Below, piece after piece: positions 15,144 to 23,849 of a stretch of DNA of 64,000 bases (position 1 is its first letter; every line of letters begins with the position of its first letter). A program made the position numbers and the translations under genes. Below the pieces are notes generated by a model. It was not told the DNA's origin, made no database searches, and worked only from the letters and a program-made list of their open reading frames with translations. This DNA is from Hymenobacter translucens (GTDB lineage Bacteria; Bacteroidota; Bacteroidia; Cytophagales; Hymenobacteraceae): positions 558,001 through 622,000 of the forward strand of contig NZ_JAJERB010000001.1 in NCBI RefSeq assembly GCF_020685205.1, written 5' to 3'.

Positions 15144-16157
15144 CTACTCCAGCTCCTGCCGCAGGGCGTACACCCGGCGCAGGTTGCGCACCAGCCGGGC
15201 CGACTCCTCGAAGTCGAGCGTCTGCTGCCCGTCGGAGGCGGCTTCCTCGGGCTTTTCGTGGGTTTCGTAGAGGATGCCGTCGGCCCCGGCCATGATGCCG
15301 GCCAGGGCCATCGGTGCCACGTAGTCGCGGATGCCAATGCCGTGGGACGGGTCGACCAGCACGGGCAGGTGGGTTTTCTCTTTCAGGATGGGCACCGCAT
15401 TCAGGTCGAGGGTGTTGCGGGAGGCGGTTTCGAAGGTGCGGATGCCCCGCTCGCACAGAATCAGTTTTTCGTTGCCACCCGAAAACACGTACTCCGCCGA
15501 GGACAAAAGCTCGTCGATGGTGCCGGAGATGCCACGCTTGATGATGACGGGCTTGTCAACCCCGCCCAGGGCATCGAGCAGGTTGAAGTTCTGGGTGTTG
15601 CGGGCGCCCACCTGGAACACGTCCACGTAGTCGTGCATCTCCTCCACCTGCGACACCTGCATGACCTCGGTCACGATTTTGATGCCGCGGGCCCGGGCCA
15701 TCTGGTGAAACTGGCGCAGGCCGTCCATGCCCAGCCCGCGAAACGAATAGGGCGACGAGCGGGGCTTGAACACCCCGCCCCGCATCAGCCGGACGTCGTT
15801 GTCGACGAGGTGCTGCATGATCTTCTCCATCTGCTCCTCGCTTTCAATGCTACAGGGCCCGGCTACCAGACTCAGCGTCCCCTCCCCGATCCGGACGCCG
15901 TCGCCGAGGTGGAGCACGGTGGGGCGTACCCGCCACTTCCGGCTCACCAGCTTGTAGTCGTCCGATACGCGGTGAATGTCCCGGATGCCCGGCAGCTGGC
16001 CCACAGCCCGCAGGTCGAAGTCGGCCTTGCCGATGGCCACGAGGTAGCTGGCGTGCTGGGTCGTCACGTCGGTGACTTTGTACTTGAGGGCCTTGATCTG
16101 ACTTACAATGGCCGCCTTGGCTTCTTCGGTGACGTTCTTTTCGAGCTGGATTATCAT
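15144..16157 (-). CDS. aroF: 3-deoxy-7-phosphoheptulonate (DAHP) synthase, type I-beta
   Basis: 337 residues. DAHP synthase condenses phosphoenolpyruvate and erythrose 4-phosphate, the first step of the shikimate pathway. Residues 1-70 form the small ferredoxin-like domain typical of the I-beta group; the TIM barrel then shows VAGPCSIESEEQ (about 110), MRGGVFKPRSSPYSF, QVGARNTQNF, PVIIKRGIS and VDPSHGIG, which carry PEP, phosphate and metal ligands. It is the last gene of the trp gene string, 226 bases after trpA, with a REP-like palindrome in between. Linking the entry enzyme to trp genes would co-ordinate precursor supply. No chorismate mutase domain is seen. Confidence 0.95.
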   Translation of the reverse strand: MIIQLEKNVTEEAKAAIVSQIKALKYKVTDVTTQHASYLVAIGKADFDLRAVGQLPGIRDIHRVSDDYKLVSRKWRVRPTVLHLGDGVRIGEGTLSLVAGPCSIESEEQMEKIMQHLVDNDVRLMRGGVFKPRSSPYSFRGLGMDGLRQFHQMARARGIKIVTEVMQVSQVEEMHDYVDVFQVGARNTQNFNLLDALGGVDKPVIIKRGISGTIDELLSSAEYVFSGGNEKLILCERGIRTFETASRNTLDLNAVPILKEKTHLPVLVDPSHGIGIRDYVAPMALAGIMAGADGILYETHEKPEEAASDGQQTLDFEESARLVRNLRRVYALRQELE

Positions 16158-16190
16158 GGAGTGGTTGGTTAGTCAGAAACCTGATGTATT

Positions 16191-16303
16191 GTCATCCTGA
16201 GCTTGCGAAGGACCTTATCAGGTTTGAACGACTGGCAGCAGAGTTGATGTAGCAACGACTCGTTCCTCGGTGCTAAGGTCCTTCGGCTTCGCCTCAGGAT
16301 GAC
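16191..16303. repeat. REP-like palindrome, copy A2, between trpA and aroF
   Basis: Left arm GTCATCCTGAGCTTGCGAAG then GACCTTA, right arm TAAGGTCCTTCGGCTTCGCC then TCAGGATGAC, around a centre of about 60 bases. Same subfamily as copies at 6298 and 21200. A further half-word, GAAGGTCCTTCGC, lies at 16332-16344. Located inside the trp-aroF transcript if that is one unit, where it could cause partial termination or RNA processing. Confidence 0.85.
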
Positions 16304-16383
16304 ATTGAAGTAAGTGGGTAGGTTAAAAGAGGAAGGTCCTTCGCGGTGCGGACGACAGATCAAGGAGGACAGACGACTTTCGG

Positions 16384-17166
16384 TTATTTCAGAATTGAGG
16401 CCACGAACTTCGTGGCGGCGGCGGGGGCATCTTGCTGCCCTTCCAGCGCCCGGATCAGGGCCGAGCCGATGATGGCGCCCTCAGCGTAGCCGCAGGCCCG
16501 GTCGAACGAGGCTTTGTCGGCAATGCCAAAGCCGATCAGGCGGGGGTTGCGCAGGTTCATGGCGGCAATGCGCTGAAAGTAAGCTTCCTGCACGCCCTCG
16601 GCCTGTGTGGCTCCGCTGCCCGTAGTGCCGGGTCCCGACACCAGGTATAGAAACGACTCGGTCAGGTCGTCGATGCGGCGAATCCGTTCGGGCGCGGTCT
16701 GGGGCGTAATCAGGAACACGGGGCGCAGGTTGTAGCGCCGGAACAGCTCCTGGTACTGCTCTTCGTACTCGACCAGCGGCAGATCGGGCAGAATCACGCC
16801 ATCCACGCCCACGGCCGCCGCTTCCTGGCAAAACCGCTCCATGCCGAACTGCAGCACCGGGTTGAGGTAGCCCATTAGCAACAGGGGCACGTCGGGCACG
16901 CGCTGCCGGATGCCCCGAAGCTGGGCAAACAGCGTGGGCAGCGTCATGCCGTTGCGCAGGGCCACGGTGCTGCTCTGCTGAATCACCGGTCCGTCGGCCA
17001 GCGGGTCGGAAAACGGCATCCCGATTTCAATCAGGTCGGCCCCGGCCGCGGCCAGGGTTTCGATAAGCGGGCCGGTGGCTTCCAGCGTGGGGTAGCCGGC
17101 GGTGAAGTAGATGTTGAGCAGGCCGTCTTTCTTGCGCTCGAAGGCCTGGGCTATGCGGTTGGTCAT
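16384..17166 (-). CDS. trpA: tryptophan synthase alpha chain
   Basis: 260 residues. Cleaves indole-3-glycerol phosphate to indole, passed through a tunnel to TrpB. The catalytic pair is visible: E47 in LIEIGMPFSDP and D58 in PLADGPVIQ. The phosphate-binding loop region GFGIADKASF and the flexible loop region VSGPGTTGSGAT are in place. Follows trpB with a 33-base gap on the same strand, the usual BA order. Expression is expected to follow the trpL attenuator far upstream. After it comes a REP-like element and then aroF. Confidence 0.97.
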   Translation of the reverse strand: MTNRIAQAFERKKDGLLNIYFTAGYPTLEATGPLIETLAAAGADLIEIGMPFSDPLADGPVIQQSSTVALRNGMTLPTLFAQLRGIRQRVPDVPLLLMGYLNPVLQFGMERFCQEAAAVGVDGVILPDLPLVEYEEQYQELFRRYNLRPVFLITPQTAPERIRRIDDLTESFLYLVSGPGTTGSGATQAEGVQEAYFQRIAAMNLRNPRLIGFGIADKASFDRACGYAEGAIIGSALIRALEGQQDAPAAATKFVASILK

Positions 17167-17199
17167 ATCGTGATGCTGATTCCTCTGGGCGGCCGAAAC

Positions 17200-18402
17200 T
17201 TATTTTGTCAGCTTGTCGGCGTACTTGAGGTAGGTTTCCAGGTCTTTGTCGCCCCGGCCGGAGAGGTTGAGCACCACCACGTCGTCGGGGCCGGCGCCGA
17301 GCTGTTCGAGGGCAGCCAGCGCATGGGCCGTTTCCAGGGCCGGAATGATGCCTTCGAGCCGGCTCAGCTCGGCCACGGCGCGCAGCGCCTGCTCATCCTC
17401 GATGCTGACAAACCGCGCCCGGCCCGTCGTGCCCAGGTGGGCGTGCAGGGGGCCGATACCGGGGTAGTCGAGGCCGGCCGACAGCGAATACGGCTCGGTA
17501 ATCTGCCCGTGCTCGTCCTGCATCAAAAGCGTGCGGGAGCCGTGGATGATGCCCGCCGTGCCCAGCACGGAGGTTGCGGCCGAGTGGCCGGAGTTGATGC
17601 CGTGCCCGGCCGCTTCCACCGCAATGAGCTGCACCGAGGGCTCATTGAGAAAGTGGTAGAAGGCCCCGGCAGCGTTGGAGCCCCCGCCCACGCAGGCTAC
17701 CACGTAATTCGGAAGCTCGGAGCCGGTCTTCTCCAGCAGCTGCTTGCGGATTTCCTCGCTGATAACCGCCTGCAGCCGGGCCACGAGGTCGGGGTACGGG
17801 TGGGGCCCTACCACCGAGCCGATGATGTAGTGCGTATCGACCGGGTTGCTGATCCAGTCGCGGATGGCTTCGTTGGTGGCGTCCTTGAGGGTGCGGCTGC
17901 CGCTGGTGGCAGGCCGTACTTCGGCCCCGAGCAGGCGCATGCGGTACACGTTGGGCTTCTGCCGCTCCATGTCCACCTCGCCCATGTACACCACGCACTC
18001 CATCCCCATCAGCGCGCAGACGGTGGCCGTGGCCACGCCGTGCTGCCCGGCCCCGGTTTCGGCAATGATGCGGTGCTTGCCCAGGCGGCGGGCCAGCAGG
18101 ATCTGCCCCACGGTGTTGTTGATTTTATGGGCCCCGGTGTGGCAGAGGTCCTCGCGCTTCAGAAAGATGCGGGTGTTGTACTTCGCCGATAGCCGCTTGG
18201 CCTCAAACAGCGGGGTGGGCCGCCCCACGTAGTCGCGCAGTAAGCCCTGGAAGTCCCGCTGAAAGTCGGCGTCCGCCAGGATGCTCAGGTACTGGTCGCG
18301 CAGCTCTTCCACGTTGGGGTAAAGCATTTCGGGAATAAAGGCCCCGCCAAACTCCCCGTAGTAGCCGCGGGCATTGGGCTGAAACTGGTTTGTATCGGTC
18401 AT
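17200..18402 (-). CDS. trpB: tryptophan synthase beta chain
   Basis: 400 residues. Makes tryptophan from indole and serine. K93 in [11 protein letters not shown] binds pyridoxal phosphate; [13 protein letters not shown] and the phosphate-binding [10 protein letters not shown] are canonical. Sequence matches the trpA-partnered TrpB1 type. It follows trpF with a 90-base gap containing short AG-rich iterated words but no terminator, and precedes trpA by 33 bases. Confidence 0.97.
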   Translation of the reverse strand: MTDTNQFQPNARGYYGEFGGAFIPEMLYPNVEELRDQYLSILADADFQRDFQGLLRDYVGRPTPLFEAKRLSAKYNTRIFLKREDLCHTGAHKINNTVGQILLARRLGKHRIIAETGAGQHGVATATVCALMGMECVVYMGEVDMERQKPNVYRMRLLGAEVRPATSGSRTLKDATNEAIRDWISNPVDTHYIIGSVVGPHPYPDLVARLQAVISEEIRKQLLEKTGSELPNYVVACVGGGSNAAGAFYHFLNEPSVQLIAVEAAGHGINSGHSAATSVLGTAGIIHGSRTLLMQDEHGQITEPYSLSAGLDYPGIGPLHAHLGTTGRARFVSIEDEQALRAVAELSRLEGIIPALETAHALAALEQLGAGPDDVVVLNLSGRGDKDLETYLKYADKLTK

Positions 18403-18492
18403 CTTCTAGTGGATTTTAGAGGTTAGAGCGGAGAGCTTGGACTTTTTCGATCCTGCGGTCCAGGTTGTTGGCTCTTAGCTTTTGGTTCTCGT

Positions 18493-19167
18493 TTACGGTC
18501 GGAGCAGACGAAACATCTCGGTCAGCAGGGGCACGTCTTTGCGGCCCGGCGCGGTTTCGAAACAGCTGTTAAGGTCCAGGGCAAACAGTCCGGGCAGGCG
18601 CAGGCGGCGCAGCGCATCGGCATGCGCCAGGCTGAGTCCCCCGGCCAGGAAGTAAGGCACGGGCAGGCGGTAATGTTCAAGGATCTGCCAATCGAACGTG
18701 GTGCCGTTGCCGCCGGGCAGCTCGCCTTTGGTATCGAACAGGAAGTAGGTACAATGCGCCGCGTAGGGTTCCAGCTGGCGGAAGTCGAACTCCGCTCCTA
18801 CCGCAAACGCTTTGCTGACCGGAATGCCCGCCGCCTGCAGCTCGGCGCACTGGGCCGGCGTTTCCGCGCCGTGCAGCTGCACGAGGTTCAGTCCGTACTC
18901 GGCCACGTGCTGCTGAATCCGCTCCGTCGTTTCATTTACAAAAACGCCTACCCGCTGGATGGAGGCCGGCAGGGCCCGAACCTGTTCGGCTTGCAGCTCC
19001 GGCCGGGCATGGCGCCGCGACTGGTCATAGAAGATAAAACCCATGAAGTCGGGTCCCAGCGCCGCCACCTCGGTGATGTTGGCAGCATACTTCATCCCGC
19101 ACACCTTGATGTTCAGATGCGAAGAAAGTCGGGGTTCCGGGGCGGGCGCAGGGGCGGCGGTAGTCAT
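18493..19167 (-). CDS. trpF: phosphoribosylanthranilate isomerase
   Basis: 224 residues, a small TIM barrel. Catalyses the Amadori rearrangement of phosphoribosylanthranilate. The catalytic Cys is in IKVCGMKYAANI (about residue 23), GFIFYDQSRRH is the family motif, VQLHGAETPAQC follows, and the phosphate site is FLAGGLS near residue 175. The catalytic Asp lies in FALDLNSCFE, where many homologs have D(L/V)SSG. An Ala/Pro-rich extension of about 15 residues precedes the domain; an internal start is possible but no closer ATG than Met25 exists. Separated from trpC by 34 bases. Confidence 0.95.
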   Translation of the reverse strand: MTTAAPAPAPEPRLSSHLNIKVCGMKYAANITEVAALGPDFMGFIFYDQSRRHARPELQAEQVRALPASIQRVGVFVNETTERIQQHVAEYGLNLVQLHGAETPAQCAELQAAGIPVSKAFAVGAEFDFRQLEPYAAHCTYFLFDTKGELPGGNGTTFDWQILEHYRLPVPYFLAGGLSLAHADALRRLRLPGLFALDLNSCFETAPGRKDVPLLTEMFRLLRP

Positions 19168-19201
19168 CCTAAGTGGCGGATTGAGAGCGAAGGGTAGTCA
19201 G

Positions 19202-20020
19202 CTAGCGGACTACGGATTCGGCCAGGGCCAGCTGCTGCACCAACGCGGCGCAGGCTTTCTCGGGGCGGCTGCTGCGCATAAAGGCCTCCCCGATCAGAAA
19301 ACCCTGGTAGCCGGCTGCCCGGAGCTGCCCGATGGCGGCGGCCGAGGTCACGCCGCTTTCCGACACCTTCACGTAGCTATTCGGGATCTGGCCGGCCAGC
19401 TCGAGCGAGGTGTCGAGGCTGACGCTGAAGTCGTGCAGGTTGCGGTTGTTGACGCCTACCAGGCTGACCGCGTCGGGGTGCAGGGTGCGGGTCAGCTCGG
19501 CATCGTCGTGGACTTCGAGCAGCACTTCCAAACCCAGGCTCCGGGCCAGGGCGCCGAGGGTCCGGACCTCATCGGCACTGAGGATGGCAGCAATCAGCAG
19601 CACGGCGTCGGCCCCGATGCTCTTGGCTTCCAGCACCTGGTACTCGCTCACCACGAAGTCCTTGCGCAGAATCGGGCAGAAGTTGAAGCGGCGGGCGACG
19701 GTCAAATCCTCGTTTTTACCGCCGAAGAACTCGGCGTCGGTCAGGATGGACAGCGCCGAGGCGCCGGCCTGCATGTAGCCCAGCGTGGTGCGCTCCACCG
19801 GCGCATGGGGGTTGATCCAACCTTTGGAGGGCGACTTGCGCTTGAACTCGGCAATGATGCCGCTTAAATCATCGCGCTGCAGGTAGCGGCGCAACGACAA
19901 GGCGGGGGCCGCGAAGTGCAGGCTGCGCTCCAGCAGCTTGGTGGGCACCAAGTCCTGGCGGTCGGCCACCTCGCGGCGCTTGTGGGCCACAATCTGGTCG
20001 AGAATGGTGGGATTGTTCAT
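19202..20020 (-). CDS. trpC: indole-3-glycerol phosphate synthase
   Basis: 272 residues, TIM barrel. The catalytic and binding motifs are present: EFKRKSPSKGWI (Lys of the active site), LTDAEFFGG, LRKDFVVSEYQVLEAKSIGADAVLL (split over about 25 residues), LEVHDDAEL, VGVNNRNL and SESGVTS. Ring-closes carboxyphenylamino-deoxyribulose phosphate to indoleglycerol phosphate. It is a separate gene from trpF, unlike the enterobacterial fusion. The 70-base gap to trpD holds the iterated word (A)GGAG in the string TAGGAGTTAGGAG, a repeat class discussed under findings. Confidence 0.97.
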   Translation of the reverse strand: MNNPTILDQIVAHKRREVADRQDLVPTKLLERSLHFAAPALSLRRYLQRDDLSGIIAEFKRKSPSKGWINPHAPVERTTLGYMQAGASALSILTDAEFFGGKNEDLTVARRFNFCPILRKDFVVSEYQVLEAKSIGADAVLLIAAILSADEVRTLGALARSLGLEVLLEVHDDAELTRTLHPDAVSLVGVNNRNLHDFSVSLDTSLELAGQIPNSYVKVSESGVTSAAAIGQLRAAGYQGFLIGEAFMRSSRPEKACAALVQQLALAESVVR

Positions 20021-20090
20021 TTGGAGGAGCTAGGAGTTAGGAGCCGGGAGTCAGGAGAATGTTCTAACCAGATGCAGCTCATCGTGGGAC

Positions 20091-21080
20091 TTAGTGATTT
20101 AGTAATAGCCGAAAGGCGCGGCGGGCTTTGCCGGAGTCGAGAGATTCGCGGGCCGCAGCCAGGGCATCGGGAAAGGAAAGCCGGGAGTCGGCGCACTGCA
20201 GGGCCAGGGCCGCGTTGGCAGTTACGACGTTGCGCTGGGCCGCGGTGCCCTGCCCGTCGAGTACCCGCAGAAACAAGTCCGCCGATTCGGCTACGGTCGT
20301 GCCCCCGGCCAGGTCTTCGGGCCGGCAGGCGGGTAAGCCCAGGTTCTCGGCCTGCAAAACCTGCTCCCCGGCCCGGGAAACCACTTTGGCGGTACCGGTC
20401 AGGGAAAGCTCGTCGTAGCCGTCGAGGGCGTGAACCACGGCGTAGCTGGCCGGGGTCTGCTGGAGCAGGTAGTGGTAAAGGCGCTGCAGCTCGAGGCTGA
20501 ACACCCCGGCCAGCTGGTAGTCGGGCCGGGCGGGGTTGACGAGCGGCCCCAGGATGTTGAAGAACGTGCGCACGCCCAGCTCCCGGCGCACGGGGCCGGC
20601 GTGGCGCATGGCCGGGTGAAAAGCCGCCGCGTGCAGAAAGCAGATGCCGGCCTCGTCGAGCTGCCGGCGCAGCGTGTCATTGGACGCCTCAAAGTCGTAG
20701 CCGAAGTGCGCCAGAATGTTGGACGAGCCGCACACCGACGATACGCCGAAGTTGCCGTGCTTGGCCACCTTGTAGCCCGCCCCCGCCGCCACGAAGCAAG
20801 CCAGGGTGGAAATGTTGAGCGTGTCCTTGCCGTCGCCGCCGGTACCCACGATGTCGAGCACCGCGTGGGTGCCCAGTTCGGGGTTGCGGCACAGCTCCAG
20901 CAGCGCCGACCGGAAGCCGCTAAGCTCGGGCACGGTGATGGGCCGCATCCGGAATACGGTCAGAAACGCAGCCGTTTCGGCCGCATTAACCTTGCCGCTG
21001 CCCAGCTCGTGCATCGTTTCCCGCGCTTCCGCATCGGTCAGCGTCTGGTGGTCGAAAAGCTTGGTGAGAATCTGTTTCAA
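20091..21080 (-). CDS. trpD: anthranilate phosphoribosyltransferase
   Basis: 329 residues from a TTG start at 21078-21080. Transfers phosphoribosyl from PRPP to anthranilate. Key motifs: DIVGTGGDGKDTLNIST (PRPP/metal site), KHGNFGVSSVCGS, and RELGVRTFFNILGPLVNP. I place the start at TTG because conserved family sequence (KQILTKLFDHQTL) begins right there and the total then equals the usual length; further upstream the frame runs through non-conserved sequence up to the REP-like element at 21200. No in-frame ATG lies near the conserved start. Between trpG and trpC in the operon. Confidence 0.95.
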   Translation of the reverse strand: MKQILTKLFDHQTLTDAEARETMHELGSGKVNAAETAAFLTVFRMRPITVPELSGFRSALLELCRNPELGTHAVLDIVGTGGDGKDTLNISTLACFVAAGAGYKVAKHGNFGVSSVCGSSNILAHFGYDFEASNDTLRRQLDEAGICFLHAAAFHPAMRHAGPVRRELGVRTFFNILGPLVNPARPDYQLAGVFSLELQRLYHYLLQQTPASYAVVHALDGYDELSLTGTAKVVSRAGEQVLQAENLGLPACRPEDLAGGTTVAESADLFLRVLDGQGTAAQRNVVTANAALALQCADSRLSFPDALAAARESLDSGKARRAFRLLLNH

Positions 21081-21199
21081 GGGAAAAGCGAAATAAGCGT
21101 AACTCCTGAGCTTAGGAGGGGACGCCGTGCCGAAGGCGCGGCTGGAGTGGATGCCGTCGTTGCGGGCGTTGAATTGCCAGCGTTTTATCATCAAAAGGT

Positions 21200-21261
21200 G
21201 AAGCCGAAGGACCTTACGACTTGCTCTTGCCTGCCAAGGTCCTTCGCAGGGCTCAGGATGA
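21200..21261. repeat. REP-like palindrome, truncated copy A3, between trpG and trpD
   Basis: Contains GAAGCCGAAGGACCTTA on one side and AAGGTCCTTCGCAGGGCTCA then GGATGAT on the other, i.e. the words of subfamily A with one arm shortened (the left GTCATCCTGAG is lost). The centre is only about 20 bases. Located inside the trp operon. Confidence 0.75.
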
Positions 21262-21280
21262 TATTTGCGGGGTCGTGTTC

Positions 21281-21853
21281 TTACCCTTCCAACCAGTTCT
21301 TCAGCATCTGCGGGCCGTGCTCGGTGAGGATAGACTCGGGGTGGAACTGCACGCCGCGCACGTCGTAGGTTCGGTGGCGGAAAGCCAGAATCTGCCCGTT
21401 GGCATCCCGGGCGGTTACTTCCAGCTCGGCGGGCAGCGTTTCCGGCGCCACCACCCAGGAATGATAGCGCCCCACCTTAAACCGGGCCGGCAGCCCGTTA
21501 AACAGCCGGTCCTGCCGGGTTTCGATATCGGCGTCGGTGGCAATGCCGTGCAGCACGGCCGGCAGGTTGTAGAGCGAAGCCCCAAACGACTCGGCAATGC
21601 CCTGGTGCCCGAGGCAAACGCCCAGCATCTTCTTGGTCGGAGCGTAGCGCCGGATAACGGCTGGCATCAGTCCCGCTTCCGAGGGCACGCCCGGACCGGG
21701 GGACAACATGATGGCATCGTACTGCTCAATGGCGTCAAGCTTAATCTTGTCGTTGCGCACTACGTCGGTTTGGCTGCCATACCCCAGTTCCCGCAGCAAC
21801 TGGACGAGGTTGTAGGTAAAGGAGTCGTAGTTGTCGAGGACGAGGATTTTCAT
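21281..21853 (-). CDS. trpG: anthranilate synthase component II (glutamine amidotransferase)
   Basis: 190 residues, class I glutamine amidotransferase. The nucleophile is C80 in GVCLGHQ, with the partner His171 and Glu173 in VQFHPES. The oxyanion segment MLSPGPGVPSEAG and the start MKILVLDNYDSFTYNL are canonical. Feeds ammonia to TrpE. Not fused to trpD or trpE. The 136-base gap after trpE carries an outer inverted repeat (TGATTGTTAATTG near 21865 against CAATAATTAACAATCA near 21985). The same protein could serve aminodeoxychorismate synthase, as in some bacteria; no pabB is present here to test this. Confidence 0.96.
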   Translation of the reverse strand: MKILVLDNYDSFTYNLVQLLRELGYGSQTDVVRNDKIKLDAIEQYDAIMLSPGPGVPSEAGLMPAVIRRYAPTKKMLGVCLGHQGIAESFGASLYNLPAVLHGIATDADIETRQDRLFNGLPARFKVGRYHSWVVAPETLPAELEVTARDANGQILAFRHRTYDVRGVQFHPESILTEHGPQMLKNWLEG

Positions 21854-21989
21854 GGCTGATTGTTAATTGTTTACCGGGAGCAGGTAATGCGGTTGGGTAT
21901 TGATTGTTGAGGTACTAACACTAAAAAAATTCAAGGGCCAAGTGGCAGTCAAACCGAACACCGAAACCTCATCAATCAGGAATCAATAA

Positions 21990-23423
21990 TTAACAATCAA
22001 CCACCACCCCCACCTTCTCGGCTTCCCGCAGGGCTTTGCGCAGGGCAGCCAGCTTATGGTGAACTTCCTGGAGCTCGGAATTGATATCGGAAGCGGCCAC
22101 GACGCCCGCGCCGGCCTGGTAGTGCAGCTGCCCCGCAGTGCTCAGAAAAGAGCGGATCATGATGGCGTGATTGAAGTCGCCGTCGAAGCCCAGGTGGCCC
22201 AGGCAGCCGCCGTAGTAGCCCCGGGCCGTGGGCTCCAGCCCGTCGATAAGCTGCATGGCCCGGTGCTTGGGCGCCCCCGACAAGGTGCCGGCCGGAAACG
22301 TGTCGGCCACTACCTGCAGCGGGGCCACGTCGGCAGCCAGCGTCGCCGTGACTTCACTTACCAGGTGAATGACGTGGGAGTAAAACTGAATTTCACGAAA
22401 CACCTTCACCTTCACGTTGTCGCCGTGCCGGGCCAGGTCGTTGCGGGCCAGGTCCACCAGCATCACGTGCTCGGCATTTTCCTTGGGGTCGGCGGCCAGC
22501 TGCCGGGCCAGCTCGGCGTCCTGCTCGTCGTGGCCGGTGCGGCGGAACGTGCCGGCAATCGGGTACAGGCTAGCCTGCCGGCCCCTGATGAGCAACTGGG
22601 TTTCGGGCGAAGAGCCGAAAATCCGGAAGGAGCCGTAGTCGAAGTAGAACAGGTAGGGCGAGGGGTTGATGGAGCGCAGCGCCCGGTACACGTTAAACTC
22701 GTCGCCCGTAAACGCCTGGGAAAACCGGCGGGAAAGCACAATCTGGAATACGTCGCCCCGGCGGCAGTGCTGCTGCCCGGCGGCCAGCGCGGCCAGAAAC
22801 TCTTCGTCGGTCTGGTTGGTTTGCTCCGCTCCCGATGCGGCAAAGCCGAACTCCGGCAGGCTGGGGTTGCGAATCAGGTTTACCAGCCGGGTAAGGCCGT
22901 CGTGGTCGGTGGCTTCGTGCTCAGGCGAATGCTCGAACACAAACAGCTCGTTGCGGAAGTGGTTGATGGCAATGACGTAGCGGTAGGTGGCATACAGGAT
23001 TTCCGGAATCTGGCCCGCCGCTTCCTTGGCCGGATTCAGCGTCAGGTCCTCGAAGTACTGCACCCCCTCGTAGCCGATGTAGCCGAACAGGCCGCCGGTG
23101 ATGAAGTCGAAGCCGGTGGGCCGGGTGGGGAAGCTGGCCGCGAACCGGCTCAGACGGTCCAGCGCCAGACGGGGCTCGGCCAGCGTTTCGGTCTGCACCG
23201 AGCCGTCGGGAAAGGTTTGCCGCACCCGGCCCCGGCTGACCTCAAACCGGGCCAGGGGCTCAAAAGCCAGGTAGCTGAAGGCATTCTGCTGGCCGTGGTA
23301 GTCGGAGCTTTCCAGCAGCAGGCAGTTGGCATACTGGTCGCGCAGGCGCAGGTACAGGCCCACCGGGGTCAGGGTATCGGCCAGCAGGCGGACGTGGCGG
23401 GTTTTAAGCGGGTACTGGTTCAT
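21990..23423 (-). CDS. trpE: anthranilate synthase component I
   Basis: 477 residues. Converts chorismate to anthranilate with ammonia from TrpG. The N-terminal LLES motif (36-39), part of the tryptophan feedback site in characterised TrpE, suggests feedback inhibition. Catalytic-domain motifs: FQIVLSRRF, SPSPY-type region INPSPYLFYFDYG, GSSPETQL, PIAGTFRRTG, LVDLARNDLARH and GTLSGAPKHRAMQ. I place the start at ATG 23421-23423, where homology begins; a longer in-frame reading to 23603 would run through the attenuator terminator and the leader peptide and is rejected. First structural gene of the trp operon. Confidence 0.97.
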   Translation of the reverse strand: MNQYPLKTRHVRLLADTLTPVGLYLRLRDQYANCLLLESSDYHGQQNAFSYLAFEPLARFEVSRGRVRQTFPDGSVQTETLAEPRLALDRLSRFAASFPTRPTGFDFITGGLFGYIGYEGVQYFEDLTLNPAKEAAGQIPEILYATYRYVIAINHFRNELFVFEHSPEHEATDHDGLTRLVNLIRNPSLPEFGFAASGAEQTNQTDEEFLAALAAGQQHCRRGDVFQIVLSRRFSQAFTGDEFNVYRALRSINPSPYLFYFDYGSFRIFGSSPETQLLIRGRQASLYPIAGTFRRTGHDEQDAELARQLAADPKENAEHVMLVDLARNDLARHGDNVKVKVFREIQFYSHVIHLVSEVTATLAADVAPLQVVADTFPAGTLSGAPKHRAMQLIDGLEPTARGYYGGCLGHLGFDGDFNHAIMIRSFLSTAGQLHYQAGAGVVAASDINSELQEVHHKLAALRKALREAEKVGVVVDC

Positions 23424-23483
23424 CTGAGCAGCTAAGGGCGGAATGATGGGAATCGAAGCAGGGTTGTCAAACCGCCGGAAAGC

Positions 23484-23512
23484 AAAAAAGCCCGGCGGGC
23501 GGCCGGGCTTTC
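23484..23512 (-). terminator. trp attenuator terminator
   Basis: Minus-strand stem AAGCCCGGC (23510-23502) with GCCGGGCTT (23496-23488), loop CGCCC, then a run of six T ending near 23484. It is 34 bases after the trpL stop and about 60 before trpE. CCCGGCCG (23507-23500) can pair instead with CGGACGGG (23573-23566), 7 of 8 positions. Confidence 0.92.
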
Positions 23513-23545
23513 CTTGATATGTCGATGCGAGGTTTACAAGTGACC

Positions 23546-23623
23546 TTACCGCACGCACAGGCTTTCCCGTCCGGAGTTTCGGAGAGGCCACCACCAAGCG
23601 CACAGGGTATGTTGAACGGTCAT
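23546..23623 (-). CDS. trpL: trp leader peptide, 25 aa, with three consecutive Trp codons
   Basis: ATG at 23621-23623, TAA at 23546-23548. Residues 9-13 read AWWWP, three TGG codons in a row. Immediately after them CCTCTCCG (23587-23580) can pair with CGGACGGG (23573-23566), 7 of 8 positions, and CGGACGGG can instead pair with the terminator arm CCCGGCCG. This is the full set of mutually exclusive hairpins of a classical trp attenuator: a ribosome waiting at Trp codons masks the first arm, the antiterminator forms and trpE is transcribed. Peptide and pairings are seen; function follows from established knowledge of trp attenuation. Confidence 0.88.
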   Translation of the reverse strand: MTVQHTLCAWWWPLRNSGRESLCVR

Positions 23624-23666
23624 TGAAAAAAGGCCAGGGCCAGGGTATTGTTGGGCTCTAACGCTG

Positions 23667-23674
23667 CAAAGGTA
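23667..23674 (-). promoter_or_regulatory. TAnnTTTG promoter box of the trp operon
   Basis: Minus-strand TACCTTTG followed by C, a perfect -7 box. A TTG at about 23696-23694 is 19 bases upstream, within the range of the Bacteroidota -33 element. Transcription would start near 23660, giving a leader of about 37 bases before trpL. Confidence 0.75.
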
Positions 23675-23849
23675 AAGCGGGTTTCTTACAAGACAAGCAA
23701 TTTTTCACTTTCAGGGTTGACAAGTTTGCAATGTCAATTGAAAGAAGCCGCTGAATTTGCAATTCCCCAGCCGCGTTTCCCGATCATAAAGCAGTGCGGC
23801 AGAAAGGGCTTGCGAAACAACCACCGCCCCGCTCCCATTTCGTGCTGAC

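Noticed and set aside
22056..23435. 459-codon plus-strand frame opposite trpE
   Set aside because: Same GC-skew artefact; trpE motifs on the minus strand are complete.
23424..23603. Extended trpE start giving a 537-residue protein
   Set aside because: The extra 60 codons run through the attenuator terminator and the trpL reading frame and show no conservation with TrpE.
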